Assembly: GCA_024641705.1 (NCBI GenBank)
Contig: JAHECO010000014.1
Location: forward strand, 25,251 to 89,250
Source: Candidatus Kryptoniota bacterium
GTDB taxonomy: Bacteria; Bacteroidota; Ignavibacteria; Kryptoniales; JAKASW01
Direction of reading: 5' to 3'
Length of the DNA: 64,000 nucleotides
Shown here piece by piece: positions 45,610 to 55,781 of this stretch (position 1 is its first letter; each line of letters begins with the position of its first letter). The notes under the pieces were generated by a model. That model made no database searches. It saw only the letters and a list, made by a program, of their open reading frames with translations, and was not told where the DNA came from. The translations under genes were made by a program, and so were the position numbers.

Positions 45610-46130
45610 TGGACATTGAAGCGATCATCAGGGCGGTCCCCGATTTTCCGAAGAAGGGGATCATGTTTCGTGATATCACGACGCTCTTGAAAGACAGTGA
45701 AGCATTTAACTACGTCGTCGACAAATTCTACGAACACTACAAGGACAAGAAGATCGATAAGGTTGTGTCGGTCGAATCACGCGGCTTCATTTTCGGCAGC
45801 GTGCTGGCGTACAGGCTTGGCGCCGGCTTCATTCCGATCCGCAAACCCGGCAAGCTTCCGGCGGAAGTGATCAAGCAGGAATATCAGCTGGAATACGGTA
45901 CCGATTCCATGGAAATTCACAAAGACGCGATCAAGCCCGGCGAACGCGTACTCGTGCATGACGACCTTCTGGCCACAGGCGGGACGGTCGCGGCCGCGTG
46001 CAAACTCATCGAGCGTTTGCAGGGAGCGGTCGTAGGGATTTGCTTCCTCATAGAACTCACCCCTCTGAACGGTCGAAAGGCGATTCCCTCCAACGATGTC
46101 TTCTCTCTGATCCAGTACGACCGCGACTGA
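45609..46130 (+). CDS. apt: Adenine phosphoribosyltransferase
   Basis: A 173-residue salvage enzyme that makes AMP from adenine and PRPP. The PRPP loop is VLVHDDLLATGGTVAAA, the early segment VPDFPKKGIMFRDITTLL and the VESRGFIFGSVLAYRLG and IRKPGKLP pieces are family signatures. The GTG at 45609 is taken because GGAG lies eight bases before it and the length matches B. subtilis Apt; an earlier GTG at 45600 is inside the preceding gene. It overlaps the enoyl-CoA hydratase stop by one base. Confidence 0.92.
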   Translation: MDIEAIIRAVPDFPKKGIMFRDITTLLKDSEAFNYVVDKFYEHYKDKKIDKVVSVESRGFIFGSVLAYRLGAGFIPIRKPGKLPAEVIKQEYQLEYGTDSMEIHKDAIKPGERVLVHDDLLATGGTVAAACKLIERLQGAVVGICFLIELTPLNGRKAIPSNDVFSLIQYDRD

Positions 46131-46145
46131 CTGATCCTGCGCGTC

Positions 46146-46171
46146 GGGGTCCGGTGGGGGAACCGGCCCCC
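46146..46171 (+). terminator. GC-rich hairpin after apt
   Basis: GGGGTCCGGT and ACCGGCCCCC pair over ten positions with one mismatch. There is no proper T run, so it is a weak terminator or just a hairpin. Confidence 0.35.
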
Positions 46172-46285
46172 TCCTTCATCCCGGGGCATAATACAGATGT
46201 GAGGTTCTGACCGCCTGCAAGGGATTGCCCGGAACATGCGGTGAGGCACTTGTGCGGCTTGCATCGAAGACTCACCGTTCCTAAT

Positions 46286-46303
46286 TTGGACTGGTCAGTT
46301 CAA
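46286..46303 (+). promoter_or_regulatory. Palindromic operator candidate for the TetR-family regulator
   Basis: TTGgACTGgtCAGTtCAA is an 18-base near-perfect palindrome that ends eight bases before the TetR gene start. Its size and form fit TetR-family operators, so self-control of the regulator and the export genes is likely. Confidence 0.55.
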
Positions 46304-46311
46304 TTTACAGA

Positions 46312-46941
46312 ATGGTTGGTAATATGGTGCCCAGGAAAGAGCGGGAAATCGAATTCCGCAGGAGGACGATCGTGGACGCGGCGAGGGAAGTCTTCTCGGA
46401 GAAAGGCTACGACGGAACCACGATCGATAATGTCGCGGAGAGATCTGAATTCGCCAAGGCGACGCTTTACAAGTTCTTCCGCACGAAAGAAGAGCTGTAC
46501 ATGAGTGTTGTCGAGGATGTCTTCAGGGAAATTAACGATATCGCGGAAAAGGCAATGCTTGAAGACCTGCCGGTGCGCGAAAAATTCGCCCTCTTCATCG
46601 AACTGCTGATCACGCACTTCTCCGATCACGCCGACTTCTTCAGGCTCCTGATGCGGGAGATCGGCCGCGTCAATATGGCGGGATGGAAAGGAAGTCCGCA
46701 CGCACTTATTCATGAAAAGCTCAACGAGATCCTGGCCCGCGAACTCGAACGGGGCATAAAGACCAAACAGATCAGAAAAGTCGATACGCTCCGGGCCGGA
46801 CAGATCTTCAACCATATGGTTTATGCCTATCACATGAACAACCTTTTCTTCGAACATGATGAGCAGATGAAGAAAGAGGCCGTCGGATTCCTCGTGTCCG
46901 TATTCTTCGACGGCATCGGAATTAAAGGCAGGGCGAAATGA
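46312..46941 (+). CDS. TetR-family transcriptional regulator
   Basis: A 209-residue regulator. The N-terminal HTH (about 12-60) reads IVDAAREVFSEKGYDGTTIDNVAERSEF...LYKFFRTKEEL, the standard TetR pattern. The C-terminal helical domain would bind the ligand. ATG 46312 was kept; ATG 46324 is also possible. Its last bases overlap the membrane-fusion gene by ATGA, so regulator and exporter are one transcript, a common arrangement for drug or lipid export. Confidence 0.9.
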   Translation: MVGNMVPRKEREIEFRRRTIVDAAREVFSEKGYDGTTIDNVAERSEFAKATLYKFFRTKEELYMSVVEDVFREINDIAEKAMLEDLPVREKFALFIELLITHFSDHADFFRLLMREIGRVNMAGWKGSPHALIHEKLNEILARELERGIKTKQIRKVDTLRAGQIFNHMVYAYHMNNLFFEHDEQMKKEAVGFLVSVFFDGIGIKGRAK

Positions 46942-47996
46942 AGAAGAAAGTCATCGTGCCGGGCTCCCTGGCGGGAGCCGTACTGGTTTATATTCTATAC
47001 AACACGATCTTCGTGCATCAGAAGGTTTCCGTTACCACCGTTAAGAAAGGAAATCTTGTGACGGTCGTCTATGCAACCGGCAACGTAAACGCGGATTCGA
47101 CGGCAACCCTCCGGTCCGAAGCCGGAGGGGTCGTAACGTTTGTCGGTGCTCACGAAGGGATGCACGTGAACCGCGGGGATGTTCTGCTGAAGACCGACGA
47201 GAGCGACGATCTCCTCCGAGTGGAGCAGGTTAAGGCGGATCTTCAGTCCGCAGAGATAGACCTCCGGAACAAAACACAGGACCTGGAACGCGCCAGGGCC
47301 CTTTTCGAAGTGAGCAGTGTGACGCAGAAAGCGTTGGACGATGCCCAACGGGATGTCGACCTAGCGGCAGTGACCCTGCAGCAGCGGAAAATCGCGCTTG
47401 ACATTGCCAGGGAACAGCTTTCCAAGACGCAGGTAGCCGCCCCGTTTTCCGGCGTGATAATCTCCGCGAGCGCCAAGCTGGGAGATTATCTCCTTCCTAA
47501 TGCCGTCTGCTTCCAGATGATCGCGCCTGCCTCGATACTCGTCGAGGCCGAAGTGGATGAGCAGGACTTTGCCCGCGTGAGCAGGGGACAAAAATGTGTC
47601 GTCGCGTTCGACGCCTACGGAGAGCGCAGATTTGACGGCTACGTTTACAGGATTGTCCCGAAGACCGACGAGGCAACGAAGACTTCCAAGGTGTTCGTGA
47701 AGCTTGCCGATCCGCCCGCAAACCTCAATGTCGGCATGACAGCTACCGTAAATATCATTACCTCCGAGCTTCACGACGTCGTTCTCGTTCCGCGGACGGC
47801 CGTAATGCAGCTCGCCGACTCCAGCATCGTTTACACCGTCCACGATGGAAGGGTAAATGAGGTTAAGGTGAGCCTGGGAGCGACAGACGGGAAATTCTCC
47901 GAGATAACCGGAGGAAATCTCCGGCCTGGTGCGGAAATCATCTCTCAACCGGCCCCCGGTCTCAAGGCGTGCGTGCGCGTCGAAGTGAGCAGATGA
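46938..47996 (+). CDS. Periplasmic adaptor (HlyD/MacA-like membrane fusion protein)
   Basis: A 352-residue adaptor with one N-terminal membrane helix (about 8-24), barrel-sandwich/lipoyl halves (GGVVTFVGAHEGMHVNRGDVLLKTDESD and TQVAAPFSGVIISASAKLGDYL), an alpha-hairpin between them (about 90-155) and a beta-barrel domain ending in VLVPRTAVMQL. This is the MacA/RND-type design. It connects the inner-membrane permeases to an outer-membrane exit. No outer-membrane channel gene is next to it. Confidence 0.88.
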   Translation: MKKKVIVPGSLAGAVLVYILYNTIFVHQKVSVTTVKKGNLVTVVYATGNVNADSTATLRSEAGGVVTFVGAHEGMHVNRGDVLLKTDESDDLLRVEQVKADLQSAEIDLRNKTQDLERARALFEVSSVTQKALDDAQRDVDLAAVTLQQRKIALDIAREQLSKTQVAAPFSGVIISASAKLGDYLLPNAVCFQMIAPASILVEAEVDEQDFARVSRGQKCVVAFDAYGERRFDGYVYRIVPKTDEATKTSKVFVKLADPPANLNVGMTATVNIITSELHDVVLVPRTAVMQLADSSIVYTVHDGRVNEVKVSLGATDGKFSEITGGNLRPGAEIISQPAPGLKACVRVEVSR

Positions 47997-49264
47997 TGTT
48001 TCTGAAAGCCCGGTTTATCCTCGGTATCGCCCTGCGGCATCTTACCGGGAAGCGCCGACAGACCGCGCTCGTCATCGCGGGTGTGGCTGTGGGCTCGATG
48101 GTGATGATACTGACGTTCGGGCTCGCCGAGGGGGTCATGACGGATATCAAGAACAAGATCATCGACATCTCTCCGCTCATAACCGTGAAAGGCGAGAAGA
48201 TCCGGGGAAAGCAGCGGCTGTTGATGACGTCGTCCCCTTATTCCAAGAACCATTTTGAGATTGTCTCCAGGATCGTGCCGGACGAGAAAAAGGAGGTAAA
48301 ACCTTACACCGAGGTCGTATCGCTCGTTGACGCCCTGCCGGGTATCGATGCGGTCTCGCCGTTCGTCGCCACGCGCGGCGTCCTGCGATATTCGACACTC
48401 TCCCGTCCGTGTATTGTGAAGGGAGTGATCCCGGAACGCGAGGCAAGAATAGGCAAGCTAGGACAGAACATACGAACGGGAAGCCTGAACGAGCTCTCTT
48501 ACACCAAGAACGGCATACTCCTGGGGATCGGGCTCGCAGGCAAGATCGGGGCCGGCTATCATGACCTTGTCCGGTTCACGGGTGAGAACGGGAAGGTCTA
48601 TGACCTGGTAGTCGCCGGGACCTTCGCGAGCGGTTTCGGCGCGGTCGACGACAACAACGCCTTCATCAACCTCCGGCTCGCCCAGACGATCAGCGGATTT
48701 TCGGAAAATGTGGTCTCGGCGATCGGCATTCACACCGAGTCACTCGAGGACGTGAATCCTCTCTCCAGGGAAATCAGCCGGCTGACGGGTTATAAGACCG
48801 AGACCTGGGAAGAGGCAAACGCGAATCTCCTTTCGCTCTTCGAGAGAAACAACAACATTACATTCTTCCTTGTAATCTTCGTCTTCGTCGTGGCAGGATT
48901 CGGGATAGCGAACGTCCTCATCACGATCGTCCTCCAGAAGCAGCGGGATATCGCCGTGATGAAATCGATGGGGGTGAGCATCGGCACGCTCGAGCTGGTC
49001 TTCCTTGCGGAAGGCATGATTCTCGGGATCGCCGGCGCTGTCATCGGTGGTGTGGCGGGGCATTACCTCACCAATCTCATCTCCGCACTTCCTGTTTCAT
49101 ACGGGCCGAGCGCGGTGGTGCGCGGCGACCATATAGTCACCGTACAAAAACCCGTGTTCTATGTCCTTACGACCCTTTTTGCAATTCTGGTCAGCGCGGT
49201 TTCCGGCTACGGTCCCGCGCGCAGGGCAGCGAGGCTCAAACCGGTGGATATCCTGAGGGCGTGA
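47993..49264 (+). CDS. FtsX/LolC-E-type ABC transporter permease, first copy
   Basis: A 423-residue permease with one N-terminal helix (about 22-45), a large periplasmic domain (about 50-270) and three C-terminal helices (about 282-305, 330-360, 385-408). The FtsX core segments FVFVVAGFGIANVLITIVLQKQRDIAVMKSMG and the ending [14 protein letters not shown] are characteristic. It is closer to LolC/LolE than to the ATPase-fused MacB. ATG 47993 overlaps the adaptor stop by ATGA. The next gene is a paralogue, so the two form a heterodimer. Confidence 0.88.
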   Translation: MMFLKARFILGIALRHLTGKRRQTALVIAGVAVGSMVMILTFGLAEGVMTDIKNKIIDISPLITVKGEKIRGKQRLLMTSSPYSKNHFEIVSRIVPDEKKEVKPYTEVVSLVDALPGIDAVSPFVATRGVLRYSTLSRPCIVKGVIPEREARIGKLGQNIRTGSLNELSYTKNGILLGIGLAGKIGAGYHDLVRFTGENGKVYDLVVAGTFASGFGAVDDNNAFINLRLAQTISGFSENVVSAIGIHTESLEDVNPLSREISRLTGYKTETWEEANANLLSLFERNNNITFFLVIFVFVVAGFGIANVLITIVLQKQRDIAVMKSMGVSIGTLELVFLAEGMILGIAGAVIGGVAGHYLTNLISALPVSYGPSAVVRGDHIVTVQKPVFYVLTTLFAILVSAVSGYGPARRAARLKPVDILRA

Positions 49265-50532
49265 ACGTGAAATTCAATTATCACCTGATCATGATCGCCT
49301 TCAGGCAACTCCGCAACAGGAAGCGGCAGACTTTCCTCACGCTTCTCGGGATCAGCGTCGGCGTCATGGTGCTCATTACGGCGGTCTCGCTTATGGACGG
49401 ACTGCTTCAAAGTTTCATTCAGAAGATAGTGGAAATCGCGCCGCACGTGATCGTGTCGGGTGAGAAGGTCAAGCCGACTGTCCCGGACCAGCTTGTCGCT
49501 TCGGGCAACGGAACCCACGTCACTTTCATCAAGAACGTCAGCCGCGACGATCAGGAGGTCATAAAGAATTATCCGCGGGTGGAGAGCCTCATCGCGTCCG
49601 ACTCGCTGGTCCAACTCGTGTCGCCTTCCGTATCCACGGATGTTATAGGAATGTTCGGGACGGTTTCCGAGCCTATACAGTTATTCGGAATCATCCCTCA
49701 TGTAGAGGATGGAATCGAGAAGTTTTCGCAGAACATGGTGAGCGGGAATTTCGATGAGCTCGGGAGGACGCCGGATGGAATAATGCTGGGAAGTACAACG
49801 GCGAAGGATTTCACCGCGCAGGTCGGAGACAGAATGCAGATCGTTTCGCCCTCCGGACGGATCTACAGTGTGCGTGTGGTTGGTATCTTCATGACCGGCA
49901 TTAACGACATCGATGACAACTGCTACGTCAACATCAGGCTCGGGCAAAATATCGGCGGGTTTTCACCCGACGAGGCGAGCAACCTGTACATACGTGTGAA
50001 GGACCTCCCGAAAGACACGCTGGTCGCGAAAACAATAGAGCGTGAGACCAATTACAAGGCGATCACTTGGGAGGAAAAGGCAGCGAGCGTAGTGGCCCTC
50101 TTCAAAATGATCTCGGGGATCGTGTACTTCCTCGTCTTCTTCGTGATAATGGTAGCAGGCTTCGGCGTTGCCAACGTCCTGATAACCAACGTGCTCGAGA
50201 AGGCACGCGACATCGCCATCCTGAAGTCCCTCGGTTTCAAGAAGTCCGAGATAACCTGGATCTATCTCGCCCAGGGCCTCATCGTCGCCCTCGTCGGGGC
50301 CGCGGTCGGTTGCCTGCTCGGTTATGTCCTGATCGAGGTTATGTCGTCCATCCCGATGGCGTCTTCGAGCGCAAGCGCGATCAGGACAGACAGGCTCATG
50401 ATGGGGAAGAGTCCCATGTACTTCATCGGAGCTTCGATGTTTGCGCTCATCGTGAGTCTCATCGCCGCAGTCGGCCCCTCGCGGAATGCCGCCAAAGTCA
50501 ACCCGGTCGAAATACTTCGAGGAGAAAGATGA
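49261..50532 (+). CDS. FtsX/LolC-E-type ABC transporter permease, second copy
   Basis: A 423-residue paralogue of the preceding permease with the same design: one helix, periplasmic domain, three helices. Shared blocks are [36 protein letters not shown] helix, [18 protein letters not shown] and the C-terminal [15 protein letters not shown]. The GTG start forms a GTGA overlap with the previous stop. It ends in an ATGA overlap with the ATPase gene. Confidence 0.88.
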   Translation: MNVKFNYHLIMIAFRQLRNRKRQTFLTLLGISVGVMVLITAVSLMDGLLQSFIQKIVEIAPHVIVSGEKVKPTVPDQLVASGNGTHVTFIKNVSRDDQEVIKNYPRVESLIASDSLVQLVSPSVSTDVIGMFGTVSEPIQLFGIIPHVEDGIEKFSQNMVSGNFDELGRTPDGIMLGSTTAKDFTAQVGDRMQIVSPSGRIYSVRVVGIFMTGINDIDDNCYVNIRLGQNIGGFSPDEASNLYIRVKDLPKDTLVAKTIERETNYKAITWEEKAASVVALFKMISGIVYFLVFFVIMVAGFGVANVLITNVLEKARDIAILKSLGFKKSEITWIYLAQGLIVALVGAAVGCLLGYVLIEVMSSIPMASSSASAIRTDRLMMGKSPMYFIGASMFALIVSLIAAVGPSRNAAKVNPVEILRGER

Positions 50533-51239
50533 TGGAAGATGCCCTGATCAGGCTGCGGAATGTCAAGAAAGAGCTGGCCATCAGGAACGGAGGCGAAGAA
50601 ATCGTCACGACCATCCTGCCGGACATAAGCTTCGACATTACACGCGGGGAATTCACCGCGATAACCGGACCGAGCGGCTCGGGCAAGACGACTCTACTTT
50701 ACCTGATGGGCGGACTCGACAAGCCGAACTCGGGAAGCGTTTTCCTCGATAACGAGGAGATAAGCGCCATGACCGAGGAGGAGCTTGCCGAAATGAGGAA
50801 CGCGAAGCTGGGATTCGTATACCAGTTTCACTTTCTCCTGCCGGAATTCACCGCTGTCGAGAACGTCATGATGCCGATGCTGGCGAGGGGACGGGCCGGC
50901 GTGAACGAGGCGCGAAGACGGGCGGTCGAACTCCTATCGGAGATGGGGCTGGCTGATAAACTCAACAACAAACCGAACCAGCTCTCGGGCGGCCAGCAGC
51001 AGCGCGTCGCCGTTGCGCGCGCACTCGCGAACCATCCGATGGTGCTTCTTGCCGACGAGCCTACGGGCAATCTCGACTCGAAGAGCGCCGAAGTGATTTA
51101 CAGGCTGTTCGCGAGGTTGAATGAAGAGACCGGGCAGACCATCGTAGTCGTCACACACGACGAACACTTCGCCTCCGAAACCGGTCGCATCCTCCACATT
51201 CTGGACGGCCAGCTCGACAGCGACAGAAAACTGAGGTAA
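50529..51239 (+). CDS. LolD/MacB-type ABC transporter ATPase
   Basis: A 236-residue ATPase: Walker [11 protein letters not shown]-loop [13 protein letters not shown], signature [15 protein letters not shown], Walker [11 protein letters not shown]-loop NLDS, and H-loop VTHDEHFA. This is the FtsE/LolD/MacB subfamily. GGAG lies before ATG 50529/50532. With the two permeases and the adaptor it forms a tripartite, lipoprotein- or small-molecule-exporting machine under TetR control. Confidence 0.92.
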   Translation: MMEDALIRLRNVKKELAIRNGGEEIVTTILPDISFDITRGEFTAITGPSGSGKTTLLYLMGGLDKPNSGSVFLDNEEISAMTEEELAEMRNAKLGFVYQFHFLLPEFTAVENVMMPMLARGRAGVNEARRRAVELLSEMGLADKLNNKPNQLSGGQQQRVAVARALANHPMVLLADEPTGNLDSKSAEVIYRLFARLNEETGQTIVVVTHDEHFASETGRILHILDGQLDSDRKLR

Positions 51240-51378
51240 GGCTCATGTCGAGGGAGTGAAGCCCGCCGAATTCGGAAAATAGCGGCGAACTTTTTAACTT
51301 GGATTTGAAGGTCGCGGCACGCGATCGGCGAATTTGCCCGTTCAGTCCAGCAAGTTCAACTTCGAAAGAGAGAGGAAA

Positions 51379-52275
51379 ATGGAGAAGGTAATTACAAAAA
51401 CCGATTTCAAGAATCTTAAGCTGTTCCAGCGCGGCAAGGTCCGCGACATATACGATCTGAACAATACATTACTTTTTGTGGTCTCGGACAGGATCAGCGC
51501 GTTCGACGTCATCCTTCCGAACGGCATTCCCTTCAAGGGGAAGGTACTGAACCAGATCTCGAACTTCTGGTTCGACTTCACGAAGAAGATCGTGAAGAAC
51601 CATGTTGTCGCTGCGGAAGTGGAAGACTATCCGGCCGAATGTGCACCCTACTCGGAGGACCTTGCAGGTCGCAGTGTCATCGGTAAGAAGACCAAACCGC
51701 TTCCTGTGGAGTGCATAGTCCGCGGCTATATCACGGGGTCGGGATGGAACGATTATAAGAAGACGGGTGCCATCTGCGGCATCTCGCTTCCAAAGGGACT
51801 CCGCGAATCGGAGAAGCTTCCGGAACCGATATTCACGCCGTCCACGAAGGCGGAGATTGGAGTCCACGACGAGAACATCAGTTTCGATGCGGTCGTGAAA
51901 CTCATCGGCGGTGATCTGGCCGAAAAGATCCGCGACTACACTATCGCGGTTTATAAGGCCGCGGCCTCATACGCCGAAAGCAAGGGAATCATTATAGCCG
52001 ACACGAAGCTCGAGTTCGGACTCGACGAGAAAGGGGAAGTGACGCTGATCGATGAAGTGCTGACTCCGGATTCGTCAAGGTTCTGGGACAAATCGAGATA
52101 CGAGGTCGGGAAGTCTCAGCCGAGTTTCGACAAGCAGTTCGTGCGCGATTACCTTCTTTCGATCAGCTGGGACAAGAAGCCGCCGGCACCGAACCTGCCC
52201 GATGAAATTATCAAAGAGACGAGCGCGAAATACCTCCAGGCTCTCAAGGTGCTTGCAGGCATCGAACTGAAATAA
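51379..52275 (+). CDS. purC: Phosphoribosylaminoimidazole-succinocarboxamide synthase
   Basis: A 298-residue SAICAR synthase, step eight of IMP synthesis. Family segments are [62 protein letters not shown] and [15 protein letters not shown]. Length and the extra C-terminal helices match the longer eukaryote/Bacteroidetes-like form. ATG 51379 has GAGG at five bases. It stands alone with no other pur genes. Confidence 0.93.
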   Translation: MEKVITKTDFKNLKLFQRGKVRDIYDLNNTLLFVVSDRISAFDVILPNGIPFKGKVLNQISNFWFDFTKKIVKNHVVAAEVEDYPAECAPYSEDLAGRSVIGKKTKPLPVECIVRGYITGSGWNDYKKTGAICGISLPKGLRESEKLPEPIFTPSTKAEIGVHDENISFDAVVKLIGGDLAEKIRDYTIAVYKAAASYAESKGIIIADTKLEFGLDEKGEVTLIDEVLTPDSSRFWDKSRYEVGKSQPSFDKQFVRDYLLSISWDKKPPAPNLPDEIIKETSAKYLQALKVLAGIELK

Positions 52276-52353
52276 CCTGCGGTAAGACGCGGAGATTGCG
52301 GGTTCGACTGCACGCCGGTGAGTGACCGATTCGACGAGCGTCCGGTTACGTCG

Positions 52354-53361
52354 TCAGTTGTTGAGAAGGGAAAGGGCCGCCTGTTCCACCAGTGGCGGGA
52401 TCGTTTCCATCATACACCTGAAATGCCGGCGGGGACAAGATCCCAGCCCCACGTGCGAGCACGGACGGCAGGTAAGTCCGGTGACCTCCAGGACCTTCAA
52501 GTCCACCCCATACGGGAAAAATCCGAACTCCCTCACGCTCGATCCGAAAATAGCGACGACCTTCTTGCCGAGTGCGTTCGCGGCGTGCATCAGGTAAGAA
52601 TCGTTCGTTATAACCACCGAAGCGTGGCGCATCATGGCCGTGCTCTCCATCAGCGACAACCTGCCGCAAAAATCCGCTACGTTCGGGTTGTCCAGTATCT
52701 CGGAGAAACTCTCGGAATTCCCCTGTCCGCCGAGAAGAACGATGCGACTGTTGACGGCCAACCTTGCCGCGAGCTCACTCCAATAGGCCGCAGGCCAGCG
52801 TTTGGTGAAATGTCTCGCGCCGGGACACAGGAATATGGCGCGGCCCGGTTCCGGACCCAGAGAACTCCACATCTCATCGGCTTTCGAGACGCACTCCTGC
52901 GGCAGGAAAATCTCGGGCCGCGGGACACTCGTAATTGTTCTGTCGAATGTTTGCGCGTATTTCATCGCCACGGAACGAACCGACGAGTAGAGATTGAGCT
53001 TCGTGTTCACCAGGAGAGCCCGCTTGAAGATATCTTTCTTTATGACCCGTATGTCGCGCGATGTCCCCCTTCTAAGGTAAACGCTCCTGAAGTTGTTGTG
53101 AAGATCGAGAGTCATATCGAATTTCTGCGCCGCCAATTTCAATCTGGTTTCTTCCAGCGCGTGAACGGTGGGCTGATCTTGAACTAAATGAATTTCATTT
53201 ACGTTAGGATTCAAGCGAATGAGGTCGGCATATTGTGACTTTACGACGAAATGTATCTCGCTATCGGGTTCTCTTCCCTTCATTAATCTAAGCAGTGGGG
53301 ATGTCAAAAGGACGTCACCGGCGGAACTCAATCGTATAAGGAGCTTTTTTGACTTCGGCAT
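52354..53361 (-). CDS. Heptosyltransferase-like glycosyltransferase, GT9 family
   Basis: A 335-residue GT-B enzyme. The N-terminal domain begins LLIRLSSAGDVLLTSPLLRLM, the GT9 start; the C-terminal donor-binding domain has FLCPGARHFTKRWPAAYWSELA and IVLLGGQGNSES, then VVITNDSYLMHAANALGKKVVAIFGSS, the GT9 nucleotide-sugar motif, and CRPCSHVGLGSCPRRHFRCM near the end. It adds heptose or a related sugar to lipopolysaccharide core. A well-formed promoter puts its transcription start on the ATG. Confidence 0.88.
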   Translation of the reverse strand: MPKSKKLLIRLSSAGDVLLTSPLLRLMKGREPDSEIHFVVKSQYADLIRLNPNVNEIHLVQDQPTVHALEETRLKLAAQKFDMTLDLHNNFRSVYLRRGTSRDIRVIKKDIFKRALLVNTKLNLYSSVRSVAMKYAQTFDRTITSVPRPEIFLPQECVSKADEMWSSLGPEPGRAIFLCPGARHFTKRWPAAYWSELAARLAVNSRIVLLGGQGNSESFSEILDNPNVADFCGRLSLMESTAMMRHASVVITNDSYLMHAANALGKKVVAIFGSSVREFGFFPYGVDLKVLEVTGLTCRPCSHVGLGSCPRRHFRCMMETIPPLVEQAALSLLNN

Positions 53362-53367
53362 TGTTAG

Positions 53368-53396
53368 AAATTATGAATTTGACGATGCAGTTCCAA
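53368..53396 (-). promoter_or_regulatory. Promoter of the heptosyltransferase gene, leaderless layout
   Basis: On the minus strand TTGGAA (53396-53391), a 17-base spacer and TAATTT (53373-53368) are followed by only six bases before the ATG at 53361. The predicted start coincides with the start codon, and no Shine-Dalgarno sequence is seen. Confidence 0.55.
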
Positions 53397-53480
53397 TTAT
53401 CGCACGGCATTGACAAGAGGAACTGGTTTGCTTTTTGGAATGCGTGGAAATAAATTCTCAGCAGAAACGAGAGGGAATAG

Positions 53481-54989
53481 ATGAAGCAACAGGCTCGGAC
53501 GATCGGTGAGCTGAGGAAGAGCGATTACAAAGTCCTTCCGGTCAAAGAAGAGATTAGAAGAAATCTCGTCGACAAACTCGGAAAGGGCGAGGCATTATTT
53601 CCGGGGATAATCGGATACGACAAGACGGTGATTCCGTCGATAGTCAACGCGCTGCTTGCCAGGCACGACATGATCTTGCTCGGCCTGCGCGGTCAGGCGA
53701 AGACTCGTATTGCCCGGAGCCTTATCGCACTTCTCGACGAACAGGTCCCGTTCATAAAGGGGTGCGAGATTAATGACAATCCGTACAAGCCGGTATGTAA
53801 GCACTGCACGGACCTCGTGAAGGAACACGGCGATGATGTGGAAATAGACTGGCTTACCCGTGAACAGAGATACGGCGAGAAGCTGGCCACTCCTGACGTG
53901 ACGATAGCTGACCTGATCGGCGATATCGACCCGATCAAAGCGGCAGTCCAGAAACTGCATTACTCTCATGAAGGGGCAATTCACTTCGGCATCATTGCCA
54001 GAACCAACCGCGGCATCTTCACCATAAACGAACTGCCGGATCTCCAGCCCAGGATACAGGTCGGCCTCTTCAACATCATGGAAGAGAAAGACATCCAGAT
54101 CAGGGGATTCAACGTGAGAATACCTCTGGACATAATGATGGTATTCACCGCGAACCCGGAAGACTACACGAACCGCGGCAACATTATTACGCCGCTCAAG
54201 GACAGGATTGCCTCGCAGATCCTAACGCATTACCCGCGCACGATTGAAGAGGCGATGAAGATAACGGAACAGGAGGCATGGCTGCAGAGAGACGGCGGAC
54301 GGGAAGTCGTCATGCCGCACTACCTGAAGGAGATCATCGAAGAGATTGCCTTCCAGGCTCGGGGGAGCGAGTTCGTCGATCAGAAAAGCGGGGTGAGCGT
54401 CAGGATGACGATCTCAATCATGGAGAACCTGATAAGCAGTGCCGAGCGGCGCGCCATCGTCAACAATGAGAAGACGATTGTTCCGCGTATCTGCGATCTT
54501 CAGCAGGTGCTGCCCGGTATGACGGGGAAGCTCGAGCTGGTTTTCGAGGGCGAGCAGGAAGGTTCGGTAAAAGTGAGCCGTGCCCTGATCGGCAAAGCCG
54601 TAAGGGAAACGTTCAAGAAATATTTCCCGGACCCGCTGCAGAAGAAGATCCGCACTCCTCAGGGGGAGGAACCCAGGAAGCGTGAAGACGAGTATACTCT
54701 GATCATTTCATGGTTTGAATCCGGCAATAAGATAGAAGTAGCCGACGACATGCCGTTCAGTGACTACTACTCGGAGCTCTGCAAGGTTTCCAACCTCAAG
54801 GAGGTGGCAAAGCGGCACATGAAGGTTGAGGAATCGAAGAAATATGAGCTGGCCACTTCGATGGAATTTATCCTGGACGGCCTCCATCAATTTTCCAGGA
54901 TCGCGAAGGACGATACCGACAACGTGATTGCCTACAAGGATCTCGTCGGGAGCATATTCCCGCCCAAAGGCAGGTACGAGGAGGACTGA
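53481..54989 (+). CDS. Magnesium chelatase ChlI/MoxR-like AAA+ ATPase
   Basis: A 502-residue AAA+ protein of the ChlI/MoxR group. The Walker A loop is GLRGQAKTRIAR and the Walker B-like acidic segment is GIFTINELPDLQPRIQVGLF, with FTANPEDYTNRGNIITPLKDR for sensor 1 and arginine finger. An insert with paired cysteines, CKHC (about 108-111), may bind a metal. The last third (about 370-500) has no known domain. Such ATPases pair with a VWA protein; here that partner is two genes downstream. Such pairs work as metal-insertion or complex-assembly chaperones. Substrate unknown. GAGGGA lies before the ATG. Confidence 0.85.
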   Translation: MKQQARTIGELRKSDYKVLPVKEEIRRNLVDKLGKGEALFPGIIGYDKTVIPSIVNALLARHDMILLGLRGQAKTRIARSLIALLDEQVPFIKGCEINDNPYKPVCKHCTDLVKEHGDDVEIDWLTREQRYGEKLATPDVTIADLIGDIDPIKAAVQKLHYSHEGAIHFGIIARTNRGIFTINELPDLQPRIQVGLFNIMEEKDIQIRGFNVRIPLDIMMVFTANPEDYTNRGNIITPLKDRIASQILTHYPRTIEEAMKITEQEAWLQRDGGREVVMPHYLKEIIEEIAFQARGSEFVDQKSGVSVRMTISIMENLISSAERRAIVNNEKTIVPRICDLQQVLPGMTGKLELVFEGEQEGSVKVSRALIGKAVRETFKKYFPDPLQKKIRTPQGEEPRKREDEYTLIISWFESGNKIEVADDMPFSDYYSELCKVSNLKEVAKRHMKVEESKKYELATSMEFILDGLHQFSRIAKDDTDNVIAYKDLVGSIFPPKGRYEED

Positions 54990-54990
54990 A

Positions 54991-55653
54991 TTGCCGACAG
55001 CTTTCCTGCACATCGAGAAGTTTGAGGACGGCCCGGTTTGGACGATCGGGTACCTCGTTTACGATACGGCTCCCGGTGAGGGTATTGTCATAGATGTTCC
55101 GATGTGGTCCGCCGAGAAAATTTATAGGCGGGTGCGGGAGCTGGGAATTTCGGTGAAGTATATCGTGGCGACGCACGGTCACTGGGATCACATTGGTGAG
55201 ATGGCGAAACTGAAACAGTTGACCGGAGCCGCGGTCTGCGGAAACGGCGCTGACGAGTGGATGATGCGGGACCCGAATGGGATGGTAATTCCTCCTCCAG
55301 AGAAGATCGAGCCGGTCGAGGTGAAGGAAGTATTGTCCGATGGAAACGAGCTCCTTTTCGGCCGGATTAGGCTGAAGGTCATCCACACTCCAGGGCACTC
55401 GTTGGGTTCGATCTGTGTGTACGACGAGGCTGCCGGGGTTCTATTTACCGGCGATACTCTCTTTGCCGGATCGATCGGCCGCGTCGATCTTCCGACCGGT
55501 TCCATGGAGGAGATCTCGAAAAGCATTCCGGACAAAATTATGACGCTGCCGGATGAAGTGAAGATTTACCCCGGCCATGGCCCCGACAGTACACTGGGCC
55601 GGGAGAGGGTGGAGAACAGGTTCGTTCAAATGATGTTTGCCGAGAGGGGATAA
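54991..55653 (+). CDS. Metallo-beta-lactamase-fold hydrolase (glyoxalase II-like)
   Basis: A 220-residue MBL-fold hydrolase with the metal motif THGHWDHIGE, further ligands in HTPGHSLGS, FTGDTLF and a final PGHG. Both metals of a dinuclear site can be bound. The TTG at 54991 has AGGAGG eight bases before it and is one base after the preceding stop; an ATG-type frame start at 54928 lies inside the ATPase gene. It is set between the AAA+ and VWA genes, which suggests a joint function. Confidence 0.87.
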   Translation: MPTAFLHIEKFEDGPVWTIGYLVYDTAPGEGIVIDVPMWSAEKIYRRVRELGISVKYIVATHGHWDHIGEMAKLKQLTGAAVCGNGADEWMMRDPNGMVIPPPEKIEPVEVKEVLSDGNELLFGRIRLKVIHTPGHSLGSICVYDEAAGVLFTGDTLFAGSIGRVDLPTGSMEEISKSIPDKIMTLPDEVKIYPGHGPDSTLGRERVENRFVQMMFAERG

Positions 55654-55781
55654 GCAAAGCTTCGGTGGTCCCGGGAGGCCGAAGAAGACGGATGACGCCG
55701 AAATACGTGCCGGAATTCGTGAAATTGTCTTTGGTTGCTGATCGCGTCAGGTGTTCGTTGCGAACTATGATGAGGTAAGTC

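Noticed and set aside
53410..53438. Perfect TTGACA upstream of the AAA+ ATPase gene
   Set aside because: No acceptable -10 box at 16-18 bases.
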